From positions 30,035 to 94,034 of the forward strand of contig CAAFTW010000008.1 in assembly GCA_900766045.1 (NCBI GenBank): a DNA stretch of 64,000 bases, given 5' to 3'. The position numbers were made by a program, and so were the translations under genes. Shown here in pieces: positions 51,759-60,866 of the stretch. The notes beneath the pieces were generated by a model. The model was not told the origin of the DNA. It did not search any database and was given only the letters and a program-made list of their open reading frames with translations. Origin of the DNA: Clostridia bacterium. Lineage in GTDB: Bacteria; Bacillota; Clostridia; Peptostreptococcales; Anaerovoracaceae. The first letter of the stretch is position 1. Each line of letters starts with the position of its first letter.

Positions 51759-53066
51759 ATGAATGATTTCCAGAAAATGTATGCTGAAAAACGGATAACG
51801 CCGCAGGAGGCAGCGGAACAGCTGGAAAGCGGCATGCAGATTGCAGCGGATATTGCAGTTGCGCAGCCGTACAGATTCTATGAGGCCGTAGCGGATCGTG
51901 TCCGCAAAGGTGAATTGAAAAATATGACTCAGCATTCTCTGCTGGACACCAAGACAGCATCTTTTATGACTGACCCTGAGGTTGCAGAGAATTACAGAGG
52001 AGTCGACTGGTTCGGAGGCGTATTCGGACGCAAGGCGGTAAACGCCGGAATGATGGACATTATGCCGGGATACTATCGTGATATTCCTGAAATTATGGGA
52101 GACCTTGTTCAGCCGGATGTATATGTCGGCGTTGTTTCCCCGATGGACAAGCACGGATATTTCAGCACAGGATGTGATCATTCCATCACAGACGGAATTC
52201 TGAAGTCTGCGAAGAAAGTTTTCCTGCAGGTGAATCCGAAAATGCCGAGAAGCCTGTCTTCTACACAGCTGCATATTTCACAGGTTGACGGACTGTGGGA
52301 AGACGATGAAGATCTTCCGGTTGTTCAGCCTGGAAAGGTTGATGATGTCAGCAGAAAGATTGCGGAGTTCATCGCTCCGGAAATTCCGGACGGAGCTACA
52401 CTTCAGCTCGGAATCGGATCCATTCCTGATGCGGTAGCAGAGGGACTGAAGAATCATCATCATCTGGGAATTCATACCGAGATGTTTACCAACAGCATGG
52501 TTGATCTGATTAAATGCGGGGCGGTTGATAACTCCATGAAGCCGATTCACAGAGGTCATACCGTTGCGACATTCGCATTCGGATCCCGGGAGATGTACGA
52601 TTATATTGATGATAATCCTGCATTTGAAATGCTTCCGGTCAACTACGTAAATGACCCGAGAGTCATTGCGCAGCATCCGAATTTCATTTCGATCAACGCA
52701 GCTGTACAGGTTGACTTTTTCGGGCAGGTCTGTGCAGAGTCGCTCGGTACCAAGCATATTTCCGGAACGGGAGGACAGTCTGATTTCGTCCGCGGTGCTG
52801 TAAAGTCTGAAGGAGGAAGAAGCTATATCGCATTTCCATCCACGGCTGCACACGGTAAAATCAGCAGAATCGTTCCGACGCTCACTCCGGGAGCGCAGGT
52901 ATCGACCAGTAAGAACGATGTAGACTGCATCGTTACCGAGTACGGAGTCGCAAGACTCAGAGGAAAGACTCTTGGTGAGAGAACCAAAGCTCTGATTGCG
53001 ATCGCTGATCCGAAATTCCGCGACGAATTAACATTCCAAGCGAAGAAAGAAAACATTATCATATAA
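51759..53066 (+). CDS. but: Butyryl-CoA:acetate CoA-transferase family protein
   Basis: Family I CoA-transferase of the acetyl-CoA hydrolase/4-hydroxybutyrate transferase group, 435 residues. The catalytic Glu is E241 in GIHTEMFTNSM. Other features are the oxyanion GIGSIPDAVA and the C-terminal EYGVARLRGKTLGER. Lying 8 bases after bcd and before etfB, it most likely exchanges butyryl-CoA with acetate, the final step of butyrate formation in many gut bacteria. 4-hydroxybutyrate or propionyl-CoA transferase activity cannot be ruled out by sequence. Confidence 0.85.
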   Translation: MNDFQKMYAEKRITPQEAAEQLESGMQIAADIAVAQPYRFYEAVADRVRKGELKNMTQHSLLDTKTASFMTDPEVAENYRGVDWFGGVFGRKAVNAGMMDIMPGYYRDIPEIMGDLVQPDVYVGVVSPMDKHGYFSTGCDHSITDGILKSAKKVFLQVNPKMPRSLSSTQLHISQVDGLWEDDEDLPVVQPGKVDDVSRKIAEFIAPEIPDGATLQLGIGSIPDAVAEGLKNHHHLGIHTEMFTNSMVDLIKCGAVDNSMKPIHRGHTVATFAFGSREMYDYIDDNPAFEMLPVNYVNDPRVIAQHPNFISINAAVQVDFFGQVCAESLGTKHISGTGGQSDFVRGAVKSEGGRSYIAFPSTAAHGKISRIVPTLTPGAQVSTSKNDVDCIVTEYGVARLRGKTLGERTKALIAIADPKFRDELTFQAKKENIII

Positions 53067-53090
53067 TAATTGATAAGGATGGTTTTAAAT

Positions 53091-53891
53091 ATGAAAATTC
53101 TTGTTTGTGTCAAGCAGGTTCCTGATACATCTGGTGTAGTAGCAGTGAACCCGGATGGAACCCTGGACCGTGCGTCCATGGAAACAATCATTAATCCTGA
53201 TGACCTGAACGCAGTTGAGGCTGCCCTTCAGTTGAAAGACGAGACCGGATGCAAGGTCGTAGTCGTAACCATGGGACCACCGCCGGCAGAAGGAATGCTG
53301 AGGGAGCTGGAAGCTATGGGTGCTGATGAGGCATATCTGATTTCCGACCGTGTATTCGGTGGATCTGATACATATGCTACTTCCCAGATCATCGCAGCTG
53401 CACTGCATAAGATCGGCATCGAAGATGACGACGTAGTAATGTGCGGACGTCAGGCTATCGATGGTGATACCGCTCAGGTTGGACCGCAGATCGCTGAGAA
53501 GCTGCACCTGCCTCAGGTAACCTACGTTGGCGACATTCATAAAGAAGGCAATAAGATCACATGCAAGCGTATGCTGGAAGATGGCTATATGACGATTGAA
53601 GTCGAGACACCTTGCCTGCTCACCTGCATCAAGGAACTGAACGAGCCTAGATACATGTCTGTCGGCAGAATCATGGATTCCTATTCCATGCCGCTGACTG
53701 TGCTCGATAACGAAGCACTGAAAGATGAGCCTCTGATCGATCCTACTACGATTGGTCTGAAGGGATCTCCTACAAACATCCTGACATCATTCACTCCGCC
53801 GCAGAAGGGCGCTGGAACAATGCTGGAAGGAAACGGTGCAGAAACTTGCCAGAAACTTGCTGGTATCCTGGCAGAGAAGCACATCATCTGA
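53091..53891 (+). CDS. etfB: Electron transfer flavoprotein beta subunit
   Basis: Small Etf subunit, 266 residues. Starts MKILVCVKQVPDTSGV, with NPDDLNAVEAALQLKDE and the FAD/AMP-binding stretch CGRQAIDGDTAQVGPQIAEKL, typical of bifurcating Etf groups with NADH-binding in EtfB. ATG at 53091 behind AAGGATGG; an in-frame upstream ATG at 53070 has no site. Confidence 0.95.
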   Translation: MKILVCVKQVPDTSGVVAVNPDGTLDRASMETIINPDDLNAVEAALQLKDETGCKVVVVTMGPPPAEGMLRELEAMGADEAYLISDRVFGGSDTYATSQIIAAALHKIGIEDDDVVMCGRQAIDGDTAQVGPQIAEKLHLPQVTYVGDIHKEGNKITCKRMLEDGYMTIEVETPCLLTCIKELNEPRYMSVGRIMDSYSMPLTVLDNEALKDEPLIDPTTIGLKGSPTNILTSFTPPQKGAGTMLEGNGAETCQKLAGILAEKHII

Positions 53892-53912
53892 TGAAAGGAG
53901 ATTATAAGAGCT

Positions 53913-55055
53913 ATGCCTACTTACAGTAATACGAATACAGCTGCTTATAAGAACGTTTGGGTCTTCTGCGAGCAGCGTGAAGGCAAATTAATGCCGACTG
54001 ATTTTGAGCTTATTTCCGAAGGACGTAAGCTGGCAGATGAGCTGGGAGTTAAACTCTGCGGACTTCTGCTTGGACATAATGTAGAGGGAATCGCAAAGGA
54101 ACTCGGCGGCTACGGCGCTGATGAAGTTCTGGTTGCTGATGATCCGCTTCTGGAAGTTTACACAACAGACGGATATACCAAGGTTATCTGCGATACAGTA
54201 GAAGATCTGAAGCCGGAAGTTCTGCTCTTCGGAGCTACCAACATCGGCCGTGATCTGGGACCGCGCTGCGCAGCTCGTCTCCACACTGGTCTGTGCGCTG
54301 ACTGTACACATCTGGATGTAGATATGCCGCTGTACATGGACTTCCTGAAAGCAAACTCCACACTTCCGGAGAACAGACTTGATCTGATTGCAAAGCATAC
54401 AGTCAAGGTTCTGGGTGAGGATCATGATACTACAAGAGACCTGAAGATGACTCGTCCGGCATTCGGTGGACATCTGATGGCATCCATTATCTGCCCGCGT
54501 TTCCGTCCTGCTATGGCTACGGTTCGTCCTGGTGTACTTGCCAAGGCTCCGTTTGATCAGGCAAAGGCTGACGCAGTCAAGGTTACACCGGTTAAATTCC
54601 AGCTCGCTGAGTCCGACATTCATGAGAATGTTAAGGAAGTTGTAAAGGCTGCAAAGAAGCTGGTTGACCTGGTTGGTGCTGACTACATCGTATCTGTCGG
54701 AAGAGGAATCAGCAAGGATGTTGATACCGGTATTAAACTGGCTCAGGAACTGGCTGACGTACTCGGCGGAGTTGTCGGCGGCTCCCGTGTAGCGATCGAC
54801 TCCGGATGGCTGTCCGCAGACCATCAGGTAGGACAGACAGGAAAGACTGTTCATCCGAAGATCTATGTAGCACTGGGAATTTCCGGATCCATTCAGCATA
54901 AGGCAGGAATGTCTGACTCTGAGTGCATCATCGCAGTAAACAAGAACCCGGATGCCCCAATTTTCGAAGTTGCTGATTACGGAATCACCGGAGACCTGTT
55001 CAAGGTTACTCCGCTTCTGACAGAGGCAATCAAGGCTGAAAAGGCAAAGAAGTAA
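53913..55055 (+). CDS. etfA: Electron transfer flavoprotein alpha subunit
   Basis: Large Etf subunit, 380 residues. The C-terminal FAD domain shows IVSVGRGISKDVD, GSRVAIDSGWLSADHQVGQTGKTVHPKIYVALGISGSIQHKAGM and INKNPDAPIF-like VNKNPDAPIFEVADYG. The N-terminal domain has the DLGPRCAARLHTGLCADC segment. Follows etfB by 21 bases; the ribosome site AAAGGAG is 12 bases from the ATG, somewhat long. Confidence 0.95.
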   Translation: MPTYSNTNTAAYKNVWVFCEQREGKLMPTDFELISEGRKLADELGVKLCGLLLGHNVEGIAKELGGYGADEVLVADDPLLEVYTTDGYTKVICDTVEDLKPEVLLFGATNIGRDLGPRCAARLHTGLCADCTHLDVDMPLYMDFLKANSTLPENRLDLIAKHTVKVLGEDHDTTRDLKMTRPAFGGHLMASIICPRFRPAMATVRPGVLAKAPFDQAKADAVKVTPVKFQLAESDIHENVKEVVKAAKKLVDLVGADYIVSVGRGISKDVDTGIKLAQELADVLGGVVGGSRVAIDSGWLSADHQVGQTGKTVHPKIYVALGISGSIQHKAGMSDSECIIAVNKNPDAPIFEVADYGITGDLFKVTPLLTEAIKAEKAKK

Positions 55056-55060
55056 TTGAG

Positions 55061-55182
55061 GACTGGCGGATAGATTCCGCAGTCTATGGCGGTAAGACCG
55101 TCAGAACAAAAGTTTATCCGCAATCGGAAAGATTGCCCGTTTATTTAGAAATTAACCGCGTTGGGGGCCGGACGTGGCCCCC
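55061..55182 (+). promoter_or_regulatory. Hairpin-rich spacer between etfA and thl
   Basis: Three hairpins follow each other: GACTG.CGGA/TCCGCAGTC near 55062-55086, GGCGGT/ACCGTC near 55088-55104, and a perfect GGGGGCC-GGACGT-GGCCCCC at 55163-55182, 1-2 bases before the ribosome site. None has a T run. They could set mRNA processing or relative expression within the operon. Confidence 0.5.
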
Positions 55183-55195
55183 GAAGGAGGTAACT

Positions 55196-56434
55196 ATGGA
55201 AACTAAGGATGTTGTAATCGTAAGCGCTTGCCGTACAGGTATTGGTAAATTCCTCGGAGAATTCAAGAACACATCTGCAAGAACACTTGCTATGACAGCT
55301 GGTTCTGAAGCAATCAAGCGTGCAGGAATCAAGCCTGAGGACGTTGATGAGATAGTTATGGGTGAGTGCTTCACAGCAATGCAGGGTTCCCTGCCTGCTC
55401 GTCAGGTTGGTATGAGAATCGGCATGAGAGAAGACAGTGATGCATGCACAGTTAACCAGAACTGCGCATCCGCTATGAGAGCACTGGAAATCGCATGCAA
55501 CGATATTCAGCTTGGAAAGACAGAAATCGGCCTGGCACTTGGTGTTGAGAACATGTCTCTGGCTCCATTCGTTCTGCCAAAGGCTCGTATGGGATACAGA
55601 ATGGGTTCCATTCCTAATGAAGGTGGAGCTGAGCTGTATGACTCCATGCTGCATGATGGACTGTATGACTCCCTGAGCGAAGGACATATGGGTGTTACTG
55701 CAGATAACGTAGCAAAGAAGTATGGAATTACTCGTGAAGAGTGCGACAAGCTGGCTGTACAGAGCCACACAAGAGCTGCTAAGGCTACAGAAGAAGGAAA
55801 GTTCAAGGACGAGATCGTTCCTGTTATCCAGAAGAAGAGAAAACATGGTAAGGAAATCGAGCTCGTACTCGATAAGGATGAGCATTTCATCCCAGACTGC
55901 AACTATGAGACAATCAGCAAGTTCAAGCCAGTATTCACTAAGGATGGTGTAACTACTGCTCCGAACGCTTCCGGTATCAATGACGGTGCTGCTGCTCTGA
56001 TCGTTATGTCTGCTGACAAGGCTAAAGAGCTGGGAATCAAGCCAATGGCTAAGATGCTGAACATCTGCTATGCTGGTGTTGCTCCGAAGTACATGGGAAT
56101 CGGACCTGCTTATGCAATTCCAAGATGCCTGAAGGGTGCTGGCGTTGACTTCAAGGATGTTGATTACTTCGAAATCAACGAAGCATTTGCTGCTCAGTTC
56201 CTGGGAGCTAAGAAGATCCTGAAGGAAGAGTTCGGTATGGACGTTCCTGCTGATCGTTGCAACCTGAACGGTTCCGGAATCGCTCTGGGACATCCGGTAG
56301 GCTGCTCCGGAATCAGAATCATCGTTACTATGCTGTATGAGATGATGCGTCATCCAGATTGGAAGATCGGCTGCGCATCCCTGTGCGTAGGCGGTGGCCC
56401 GGCTATGGCATCACTGTGGGAGCTGTGTGACTAA
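55196..56434 (+). CDS. thl: Acetyl-CoA C-acetyltransferase (thiolase)
   Basis: Condenses two acetyl-CoA to acetoacetyl-CoA, the entry of butyrate synthesis. 412 residues, about 20 longer than usual. Nucleophile C90 in VNQNCASAM, FEINEAFAAQF, NGSGIALGHPVGCSG, and the late CVGGGPAMA, where classical thiolases read CIGGGMG. ATG at 55196 behind a perfect AAGGAGG. Last gene of the operon, with a terminator 60 bases on. Confidence 0.92.
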   Translation: METKDVVIVSACRTGIGKFLGEFKNTSARTLAMTAGSEAIKRAGIKPEDVDEIVMGECFTAMQGSLPARQVGMRIGMREDSDACTVNQNCASAMRALEIACNDIQLGKTEIGLALGVENMSLAPFVLPKARMGYRMGSIPNEGGAELYDSMLHDGLYDSLSEGHMGVTADNVAKKYGITREECDKLAVQSHTRAAKATEEGKFKDEIVPVIQKKRKHGKEIELVLDKDEHFIPDCNYETISKFKPVFTKDGVTTAPNASGINDGAAALIVMSADKAKELGIKPMAKMLNICYAGVAPKYMGIGPAYAIPRCLKGAGVDFKDVDYFEINEAFAAQFLGAKKILKEEFGMDVPADRCNLNGSGIALGHPVGCSGIRIIVTMLYEMMRHPDWKIGCASLCVGGGPAMASLWELCD

Positions 56435-56494
56435 TCCAGTCAGAAACAATCCTCAGAACTTATATAGCGCGGTGTGAGACCACCGTGATAGCTG

Positions 56495-56534
56495 ACACCC
56501 GCTCCGGTATTTTACCGGAGCGGGTGTTGTTTTT
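56495..56534 (+). terminator. Terminator of the butyrate operon
   Basis: ACACCCGCTCCGGTA-TTT-TACCGGAGCGGGTGT, then TGTTTTT. A near-perfect 15-bp stem. Confidence 0.93.
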
Positions 56535-56613
56535 GTGTCTTTCACGGTCTCGTAGGATCATTTTATATTGCAGCTGCAAAGCTATGTGGGAATCCTGAAA
56601 CTGCTGAAATTCT

Positions 56614-56643
56614 TTGCAGGTTTTCAGCATTCTCTGTTATGAT
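56614..56643 (+). promoter_or_regulatory. Possible promoter of pgeF
   Basis: TTGCAG (56614-56619), 18-base spacer, TATGAT (56638-56643). Nothing else is recognised in 56535-56821. Confidence 0.4.
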
Positions 56644-56821
56644 GTTGAGAGAAGAAGGAAGCCGTTTAACCACGCAGCCGGGACATTACAGCTGTACAGA
56701 ACAATCCTCCGTGCTTATAAAGGGTGCAGCCTTGCCGGGGTGTTCTTTGTCTGTATGCTGAATCTGTAATTATCGGGCTGACTGGGTAAGGATGACGGAA
56801 AGACCAATGAGGGAGGGCATC

Positions 56822-57730
56822 ATGGAAAAAGACTTGAAAATTGATGATTTTAAAGCGATTCGACGCTGGAGTGACGGGAAGATATATTCTCCTTCGCTCC
56901 GGAATGTATCGCTTGAGTGTGGAAGAATTCTGCCGCTTCTGTATTTTCCTGAACTTGAGGCTGGCGGGATGTTCAGAACCGGATTTACGACCAGAATTGG
57001 CGGTTTCAGCAGGGGATGCTGCGCTTCGATGAACATCAGCTATGACCAGTGCGATGATCCCTGGGATGTAGACAGGAATGTGAAGCTTGCGGCGGAAGCA
57101 ATGGGATCCAGTCCTTCGAAGATGGTGTATACGGAGCAGCAGCACACGACCAATGTCCGTGTTGTGACAGAACATGATGCCGGCAGGGGAACTGTGCGGC
57201 CGCGTGTCTGGGAGAGCGTAGACGGCCTGGTTACAGATGTACCGGGACTGGTCCTCACAGCGTTTGGTTCGGACTGCACAACCCTGTATTTTGTTGATCC
57301 TGAGCATAAGGCAATTGGCCTGAGTCATGCGGGATGGAGAGGAACCGTTGCAGGAATGGCAGAAAAAACCCTTCTGATGATGAAGCAGGAGTATGGGACA
57401 GATCCAAAGGATGTTCTCGCTGCTGTCGGACCGTCGATCTGCAGAAGCTGCTATGAAATCGGTCAGGATGTGGCAGATGAAGTGCGCCGTCTTCAGCCGA
57501 ATTTTGCAGATGAGGTTCTGGACGACTATCCAGATAATAAGTTCAGGCTCGACCTGCATATGCTGAATAAGCTTATTATGGAACGCGCAGGAGTTCCCGC
57601 AGATCATATTTTTGTGACAGATATCTGCACCAGATGCAATCCAGAGCTTTTGTTTTCTCACCGGATTATGGGAAGCCAGAGGGGAAATAATGCGGCTATG
57701 CTGATGCTGGTTCCCGAGGACAAAAAATAA
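56822..57730 (+). CDS. pgeF: PgeF/YfiH family (peptidoglycan editing factor, former polyphenol oxidase)
   Basis: Member of the YfiH/LACC1/PgeF family, reported as purine nucleoside-cleaving or peptidoglycan-precursor-editing enzymes. 302 residues. FTTRIGGFSRGCCASMNI, EQQHTTNVRVV, DGLVTDVPGLVLTAFGSDC, SHAGWRGTVAGMA and the C-terminal TDICTRCNPELLFSHR carry the metal-binding His and Cys. ATG at 56822 behind GGGAGGG. Confidence 0.92.
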   Translation: MEKDLKIDDFKAIRRWSDGKIYSPSLRNVSLECGRILPLLYFPELEAGGMFRTGFTTRIGGFSRGCCASMNISYDQCDDPWDVDRNVKLAAEAMGSSPSKMVYTEQQHTTNVRVVTEHDAGRGTVRPRVWESVDGLVTDVPGLVLTAFGSDCTTLYFVDPEHKAIGLSHAGWRGTVAGMAEKTLLMMKQEYGTDPKDVLAAVGPSICRSCYEIGQDVADEVRRLQPNFADEVLDDYPDNKFRLDLHMLNKLIMERAGVPADHIFVTDICTRCNPELLFSHRIMGSQRGNNAAMLMLVPEDKK

Positions 57731-57963
57731 ATAAAAGAGGATAACGGTCCCGCCGTTTCTCTATGGATGCGGGCAGGTCCGGAACGATTTCATTCCAGCA
57801 TGCTCATGTACTTACTTGCGAATTACTCAAGGAACACATGATTTATTATCAAACAACGCAAGGATAAAATGTAATATAATATAGATGTTGAAAGAAGACA
57901 GGCTTTGAACATATCGAATTTGTGAGAATATATCGTTGTAATACATGCTCGTTCTCGATGTGA

Positions 57964-57996
57964 AATTCCGGCATCCGTCAGGAAGATGCCGGAATT
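57964..57996. promoter_or_regulatory. Perfect 12-bp inverted repeat before the small gene
   Basis: AATTCCGGCATC (57964-57975) and GATGCCGGAATT (57985-57996) around 9 bases, with no T run after. A TATAAT-like element lies near 57878. Leader hairpin or operator for the gene at 58029. Confidence 0.5.
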
Positions 57997-58028
57997 CACG
58001 GAGAGATAGAAAAGCGGGAGGAATCCAG

Positions 58029-58283
58029 ATGTTGAATTTTATCCGGGCATATCGTGAAAGAAAACATGCACAGAAGCATGATGCCGTAAAACTGAATCTT
58101 GATCGTTCCTTTACGGTGGATATGGATTCCTGTTCTGCAATTCCGGAAATTCACTGTCAGAGAAACAGGAGAATGCCTGCATTGAGAACAGGCCAGGGGG
58201 TGGATGTGACCTCTCCGGTCTGCAGCCAGTGCCATGTAGTTTATGATGATGTTGCAATTCCGGAAGTTCATCCGGTTCACTAG
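58029..58283 (+). CDS. Small hypothetical protein with a CxxC pair
   Basis: An 84-residue basic protein. ATG at 58029 is 6 bases after GGGAGGA; an in-frame ATG at 57945 would place the strong inverted repeat inside the coding region and is not favoured. It has a basic N-terminus (MLNFIRAYRERKHAQKH), scattered Cys, and SPVCSQCHVV near the end, possibly a metal site. It is followed by a strong terminator, so it is a plausible single gene. No family is recognised. Confidence 0.55.
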   Translation: MLNFIRAYRERKHAQKHDAVKLNLDRSFTVDMDSCSAIPEIHCQRNRRMPALRTGQGVDVTSPVCSQCHVVYDDVAIPEVHPVH

Positions 58284-58385
58284 AAGTCTTCGAATCAGAA
58301 GATGGTTCTGAGTAAAGATTAAAAGAGATACCACGATCCTGAGAATTCTCCTAAGAGTATTCCAGGTTCTTTTGAAACCCCAAAA

Positions 58386-58437
58386 GGCCGCTGCCAAAGC
58401 TGTGAGCAACAGTTTTGGCAGCGGCCCCCCTTTTTTG
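58386..58437 (+). terminator. Terminator after the small gene
   Basis: GGCCGCTGCCAAA pairs with TTTGGCAGCGGCC, followed by CCCC and TTTTTT. A perfect 13-bp stem, also near the convergent gltS end. The remaining bases to 58575 contain a CGGGCAG/CTGCCCG pair only. Confidence 0.92.
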
Positions 58438-58575
58438 TTTTCAATTATTCGTCAAAAATAATAGCTGGGTGAGTGATTATCAGCCTGGTTATTGTCAATT
58501 CCGGGCAGAATACAGATTGGTCTCCGGCTGCCCGTCCAGCGCTGCTATGCTGCTGTGCTGCTGGAAGTCAGGCTT

Positions 58576-59766
58576 CTAAATAATATTGATAAAGGCCGTG
58601 ATAATCAGGCTGTTGATGAAATCCGCAAACAGACTTCCGACGATTGGAATGATCAGGAAGGCCTTGACAGACATAACGTACTTGTCACACAGAGCCTGCA
58701 TATTAGCCATTGCGTTTGGTGTGGCGCCCATTCCAAAGCCGCAGAGTCCGGATACGATGATTGCAGCATCGTAATCTTTTCCCAGTACGCGGAATGTGAC
58801 GATGTCTGCATAGAAGATCATGAACAGGGTCTGGGCGAGCAGCAGAACGATCAGAGGCAGAGCCAGGGCGGCGAGCTGCCAGATCTGCAGGGTGATCATG
58901 GCGATTCCTAGGAAGAGGGAAAGGGCAATTCCGCCCAGATCATTGATTTCTCCCATACATACTTCGATCTTTCCAGTATACTCACCGATATTTCTGATCA
59001 GTGCTGCAGAAATCATTGCGCCGATATAGACCGGAAAGGTCATTCCTGTTTTTGACAGAATATAGGAAAAGATCGTTCCGATTCCAATTGCAATAATGAG
59101 CTGGAATACTGCTGTCGGGTACATGCTGATCTTACGTTCGTGTTTCTGCTCATCCTCTACAAGTACACTGTCGTCTTCCTCGTGAACAGTTTTCAGAAGA
59201 TCGTGCTTCTTGATCAGATGATTTCCAATCGGACCTCCGATCAGACTTCCCATGATCAGGCCGTAAGTTGCCGCAGCAGTGGCAATGGTTGTTGCGCCTT
59301 TGACGCCGAAATCCTCCAGGACAGGGCCGAATGCGCCGGCTGTACCGTGTCCACCGACCATTGGAATGGAACCGGTGCACATGCCGATCAGGGCGCTGAC
59401 ATGGAGCGGTTTAGACAGGCCGACGGCAATCAGGTTCTGGGTGGTGATCAGGATAATGACAAGAACTAGGAAGACCGCCAGATCCTTTCCGCCGCTTTTC
59501 AGGACCTTCATATTGGCCTGGAAACCGACGGAGGTAAAGAAGAATACCATGCAGACTTCACGAAGTGTGTCGTCGAATGTGACATCGACGATACCGAGAC
59601 CGTGAAGAATGCAGGTGACAATAGCGAAGACCAGACCGCCGACTACCGGAGCCGGGATGCAGAACCGCGTCAGGAAAGCGATTTTTTTCCGCAGCCAGGA
59701 TCCAAGCAGCAGAGCGGCAACGGCCAGGGCCAGGGTTTGATACATATCGAATTTTATTGTGTGCAT
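58576..59766 (-). CDS. gltS: Sodium/glutamate symporter GltS
   Basis: Na+-coupled glutamate carrier (ESS family), 396 residues with about 10 helices and two inverted repeats. Repeats' re-entrant loops are visible as GSIPMVGGHGTAGAFGP and GLCGFGMGATPNAMANM. The N-terminus FDMYQTLALAVAALLLGSWLRK is typical. The stop of the upstream TAXI binding protein gene is only 12 bases before this start, so the two are cotranscribed, an unusual pairing of a secondary carrier with an extracellular binding protein. Confidence 0.93.
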   Translation of the reverse strand: MHTIKFDMYQTLALAVAALLLGSWLRKKIAFLTRFCIPAPVVGGLVFAIVTCILHGLGIVDVTFDDTLREVCMVFFFTSVGFQANMKVLKSGGKDLAVFLVLVIILITTQNLIAVGLSKPLHVSALIGMCTGSIPMVGGHGTAGAFGPVLEDFGVKGATTIATAAATYGLIMGSLIGGPIGNHLIKKHDLLKTVHEEDDSVLVEDEQKHERKISMYPTAVFQLIIAIGIGTIFSYILSKTGMTFPVYIGAMISAALIRNIGEYTGKIEVCMGEINDLGGIALSLFLGIAMITLQIWQLAALALPLIVLLLAQTLFMIFYADIVTFRVLGKDYDAAIIVSGLCGFGMGATPNAMANMQALCDKYVMSVKAFLIIPIVGSLFADFINSLIITAFINII

Positions 59767-59778
59767 GAGCCCTCCAGA

Positions 59779-60753
59779 TTATTTCGTTTTTACTGTAATT
59801 CCCTTATCTTTATAGTAGTCAGCAGCACCCTTGTGGAATGGGATGGTGATGCCCTGAACGGCCTTCTTTGGAGTGTAGTCAAGTTGAATGCTGACTTTTT
59901 CCTGCAGATGGCTCTTATAGGTAAACAGGTGGTTTGTAATTTCCTTTACGGTTGCTTCCGGAAGATCTTTCTTGACCAGAAGGACGCAGCGGACACCTAC
60001 CGTCTGAACGGCATCTGTCTGGCCTTTATAGGTATCTGCAGGGACTTCTGCCTTGACCAGATAGGAATTTGCCCTGAGGATTCGCTTCTGATGTTTGCTG
60101 TCGATGGAGAGCAGGCGGATCGGTGTTTTCTTATTCAGGTCTGCGATGGTATCTGTTTTCGCACCGGCGGTGATGAATGCAGCATCAACTTTCTTCTCCT
60201 TCAGAGCCTGCATGGCCTTGCTGTAGCTCAGATGCTGCACATGGACAGTTTTAGAAGAAAGACCGTAGGCAGAAAGAATTTCTTTTGCGTTCTGATAAGA
60301 TCCGGATTCTTTTTCTCCGACACTGACGTTTTTACCTTCAAGATCTTCAATGTTTTTAATCTTGGAATCATCACGGACGACGATCTGGCACTGCTCTGTG
60401 TACAGACCCGCGATAGCGCGGAAATGCTGCATCGGTTTTTTACCTTTATAGATGCCCTTTCCATAGTAAGCTGCTGTTGCCAGATCGTTCTGTGCCAGAG
60501 TCAGCTGAATATAGTTTTCATTCAGGAGACGCAGGTTGGCCTGAGAACCGGCTGTCTTTTTCGTGTGGACCTGCAGTGCAGAATCTTTGTGGTTCAGGAT
60601 CGTGCCGAAGCGCTTTCCGATTTCCTGATATACTCCGCCTTCACGTGCGGTGCCGAATTTCAGTCCGTGGGAGACATAGCGGCAGCCGGTCATGGATACC
60701 ACCATGGCGGCAGCGCATACTCCAGTCAGAATCATTTTTATTTTCTTGTTCAT
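59779..60753 (-). CDS. TAXI-family solute-binding lipoprotein
   Basis: Extracytoplasmic binding protein of the TAXI class normally paired with TRAP membrane subunits. 324 residues; signal peptide with lipobox MTGC (Cys24). Typical segments: KFGTAREGGVYQEIGKRFG, KKTAGSQANLRLLNENYIQLTLAQNDLA, and VVRDDSKIKNIEDLEGKNVSVGEKESGSYQNAKEIL. ATG at 60753 behind GGAGGATA; in-frame extension to 60822 lacks a site. No TRAP permease genes follow; gltS does. Substrate probably glutamate or a related dicarboxylate, by context only. Confidence 0.88.
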   Translation of the reverse strand: MNKKIKMILTGVCAAAMVVSMTGCRYVSHGLKFGTAREGGVYQEIGKRFGTILNHKDSALQVHTKKTAGSQANLRLLNENYIQLTLAQNDLATAAYYGKGIYKGKKPMQHFRAIAGLYTEQCQIVVRDDSKIKNIEDLEGKNVSVGEKESGSYQNAKEILSAYGLSSKTVHVQHLSYSKAMQALKEKKVDAAFITAGAKTDTIADLNKKTPIRLLSIDSKHQKRILRANSYLVKAEVPADTYKGQTDAVQTVGVRCVLLVKKDLPEATVKEITNHLFTYKSHLQEKVSIQLDYTPKKAVQGITIPFHKGAADYYKDKGITVKTK

Positions 60754-60779
60754 ATTCTCTATCCTCCTCAGCTTGAGTT

Positions 60780-60866
60780 GAATAAAAAGAAGGGCCGCAA
60801 GCAGCCCCGTGCAATTTAGCATATAGACGTATATAATCTATCACAATTCTTGATTAATGACAAAGG
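60780..60866 (-). promoter_or_regulatory. Promoter and leader hairpin of the TAXI-gltS operon
   Basis: Minus strand TTGTCA, 17-base spacer, TAGATT (about 60838-60866). In the leader GGGC-TGCTTGCG-GCCC followed by TTCTTTTT (about 60783-60806) resembles a weak terminator before the gene. Confidence 0.35.
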
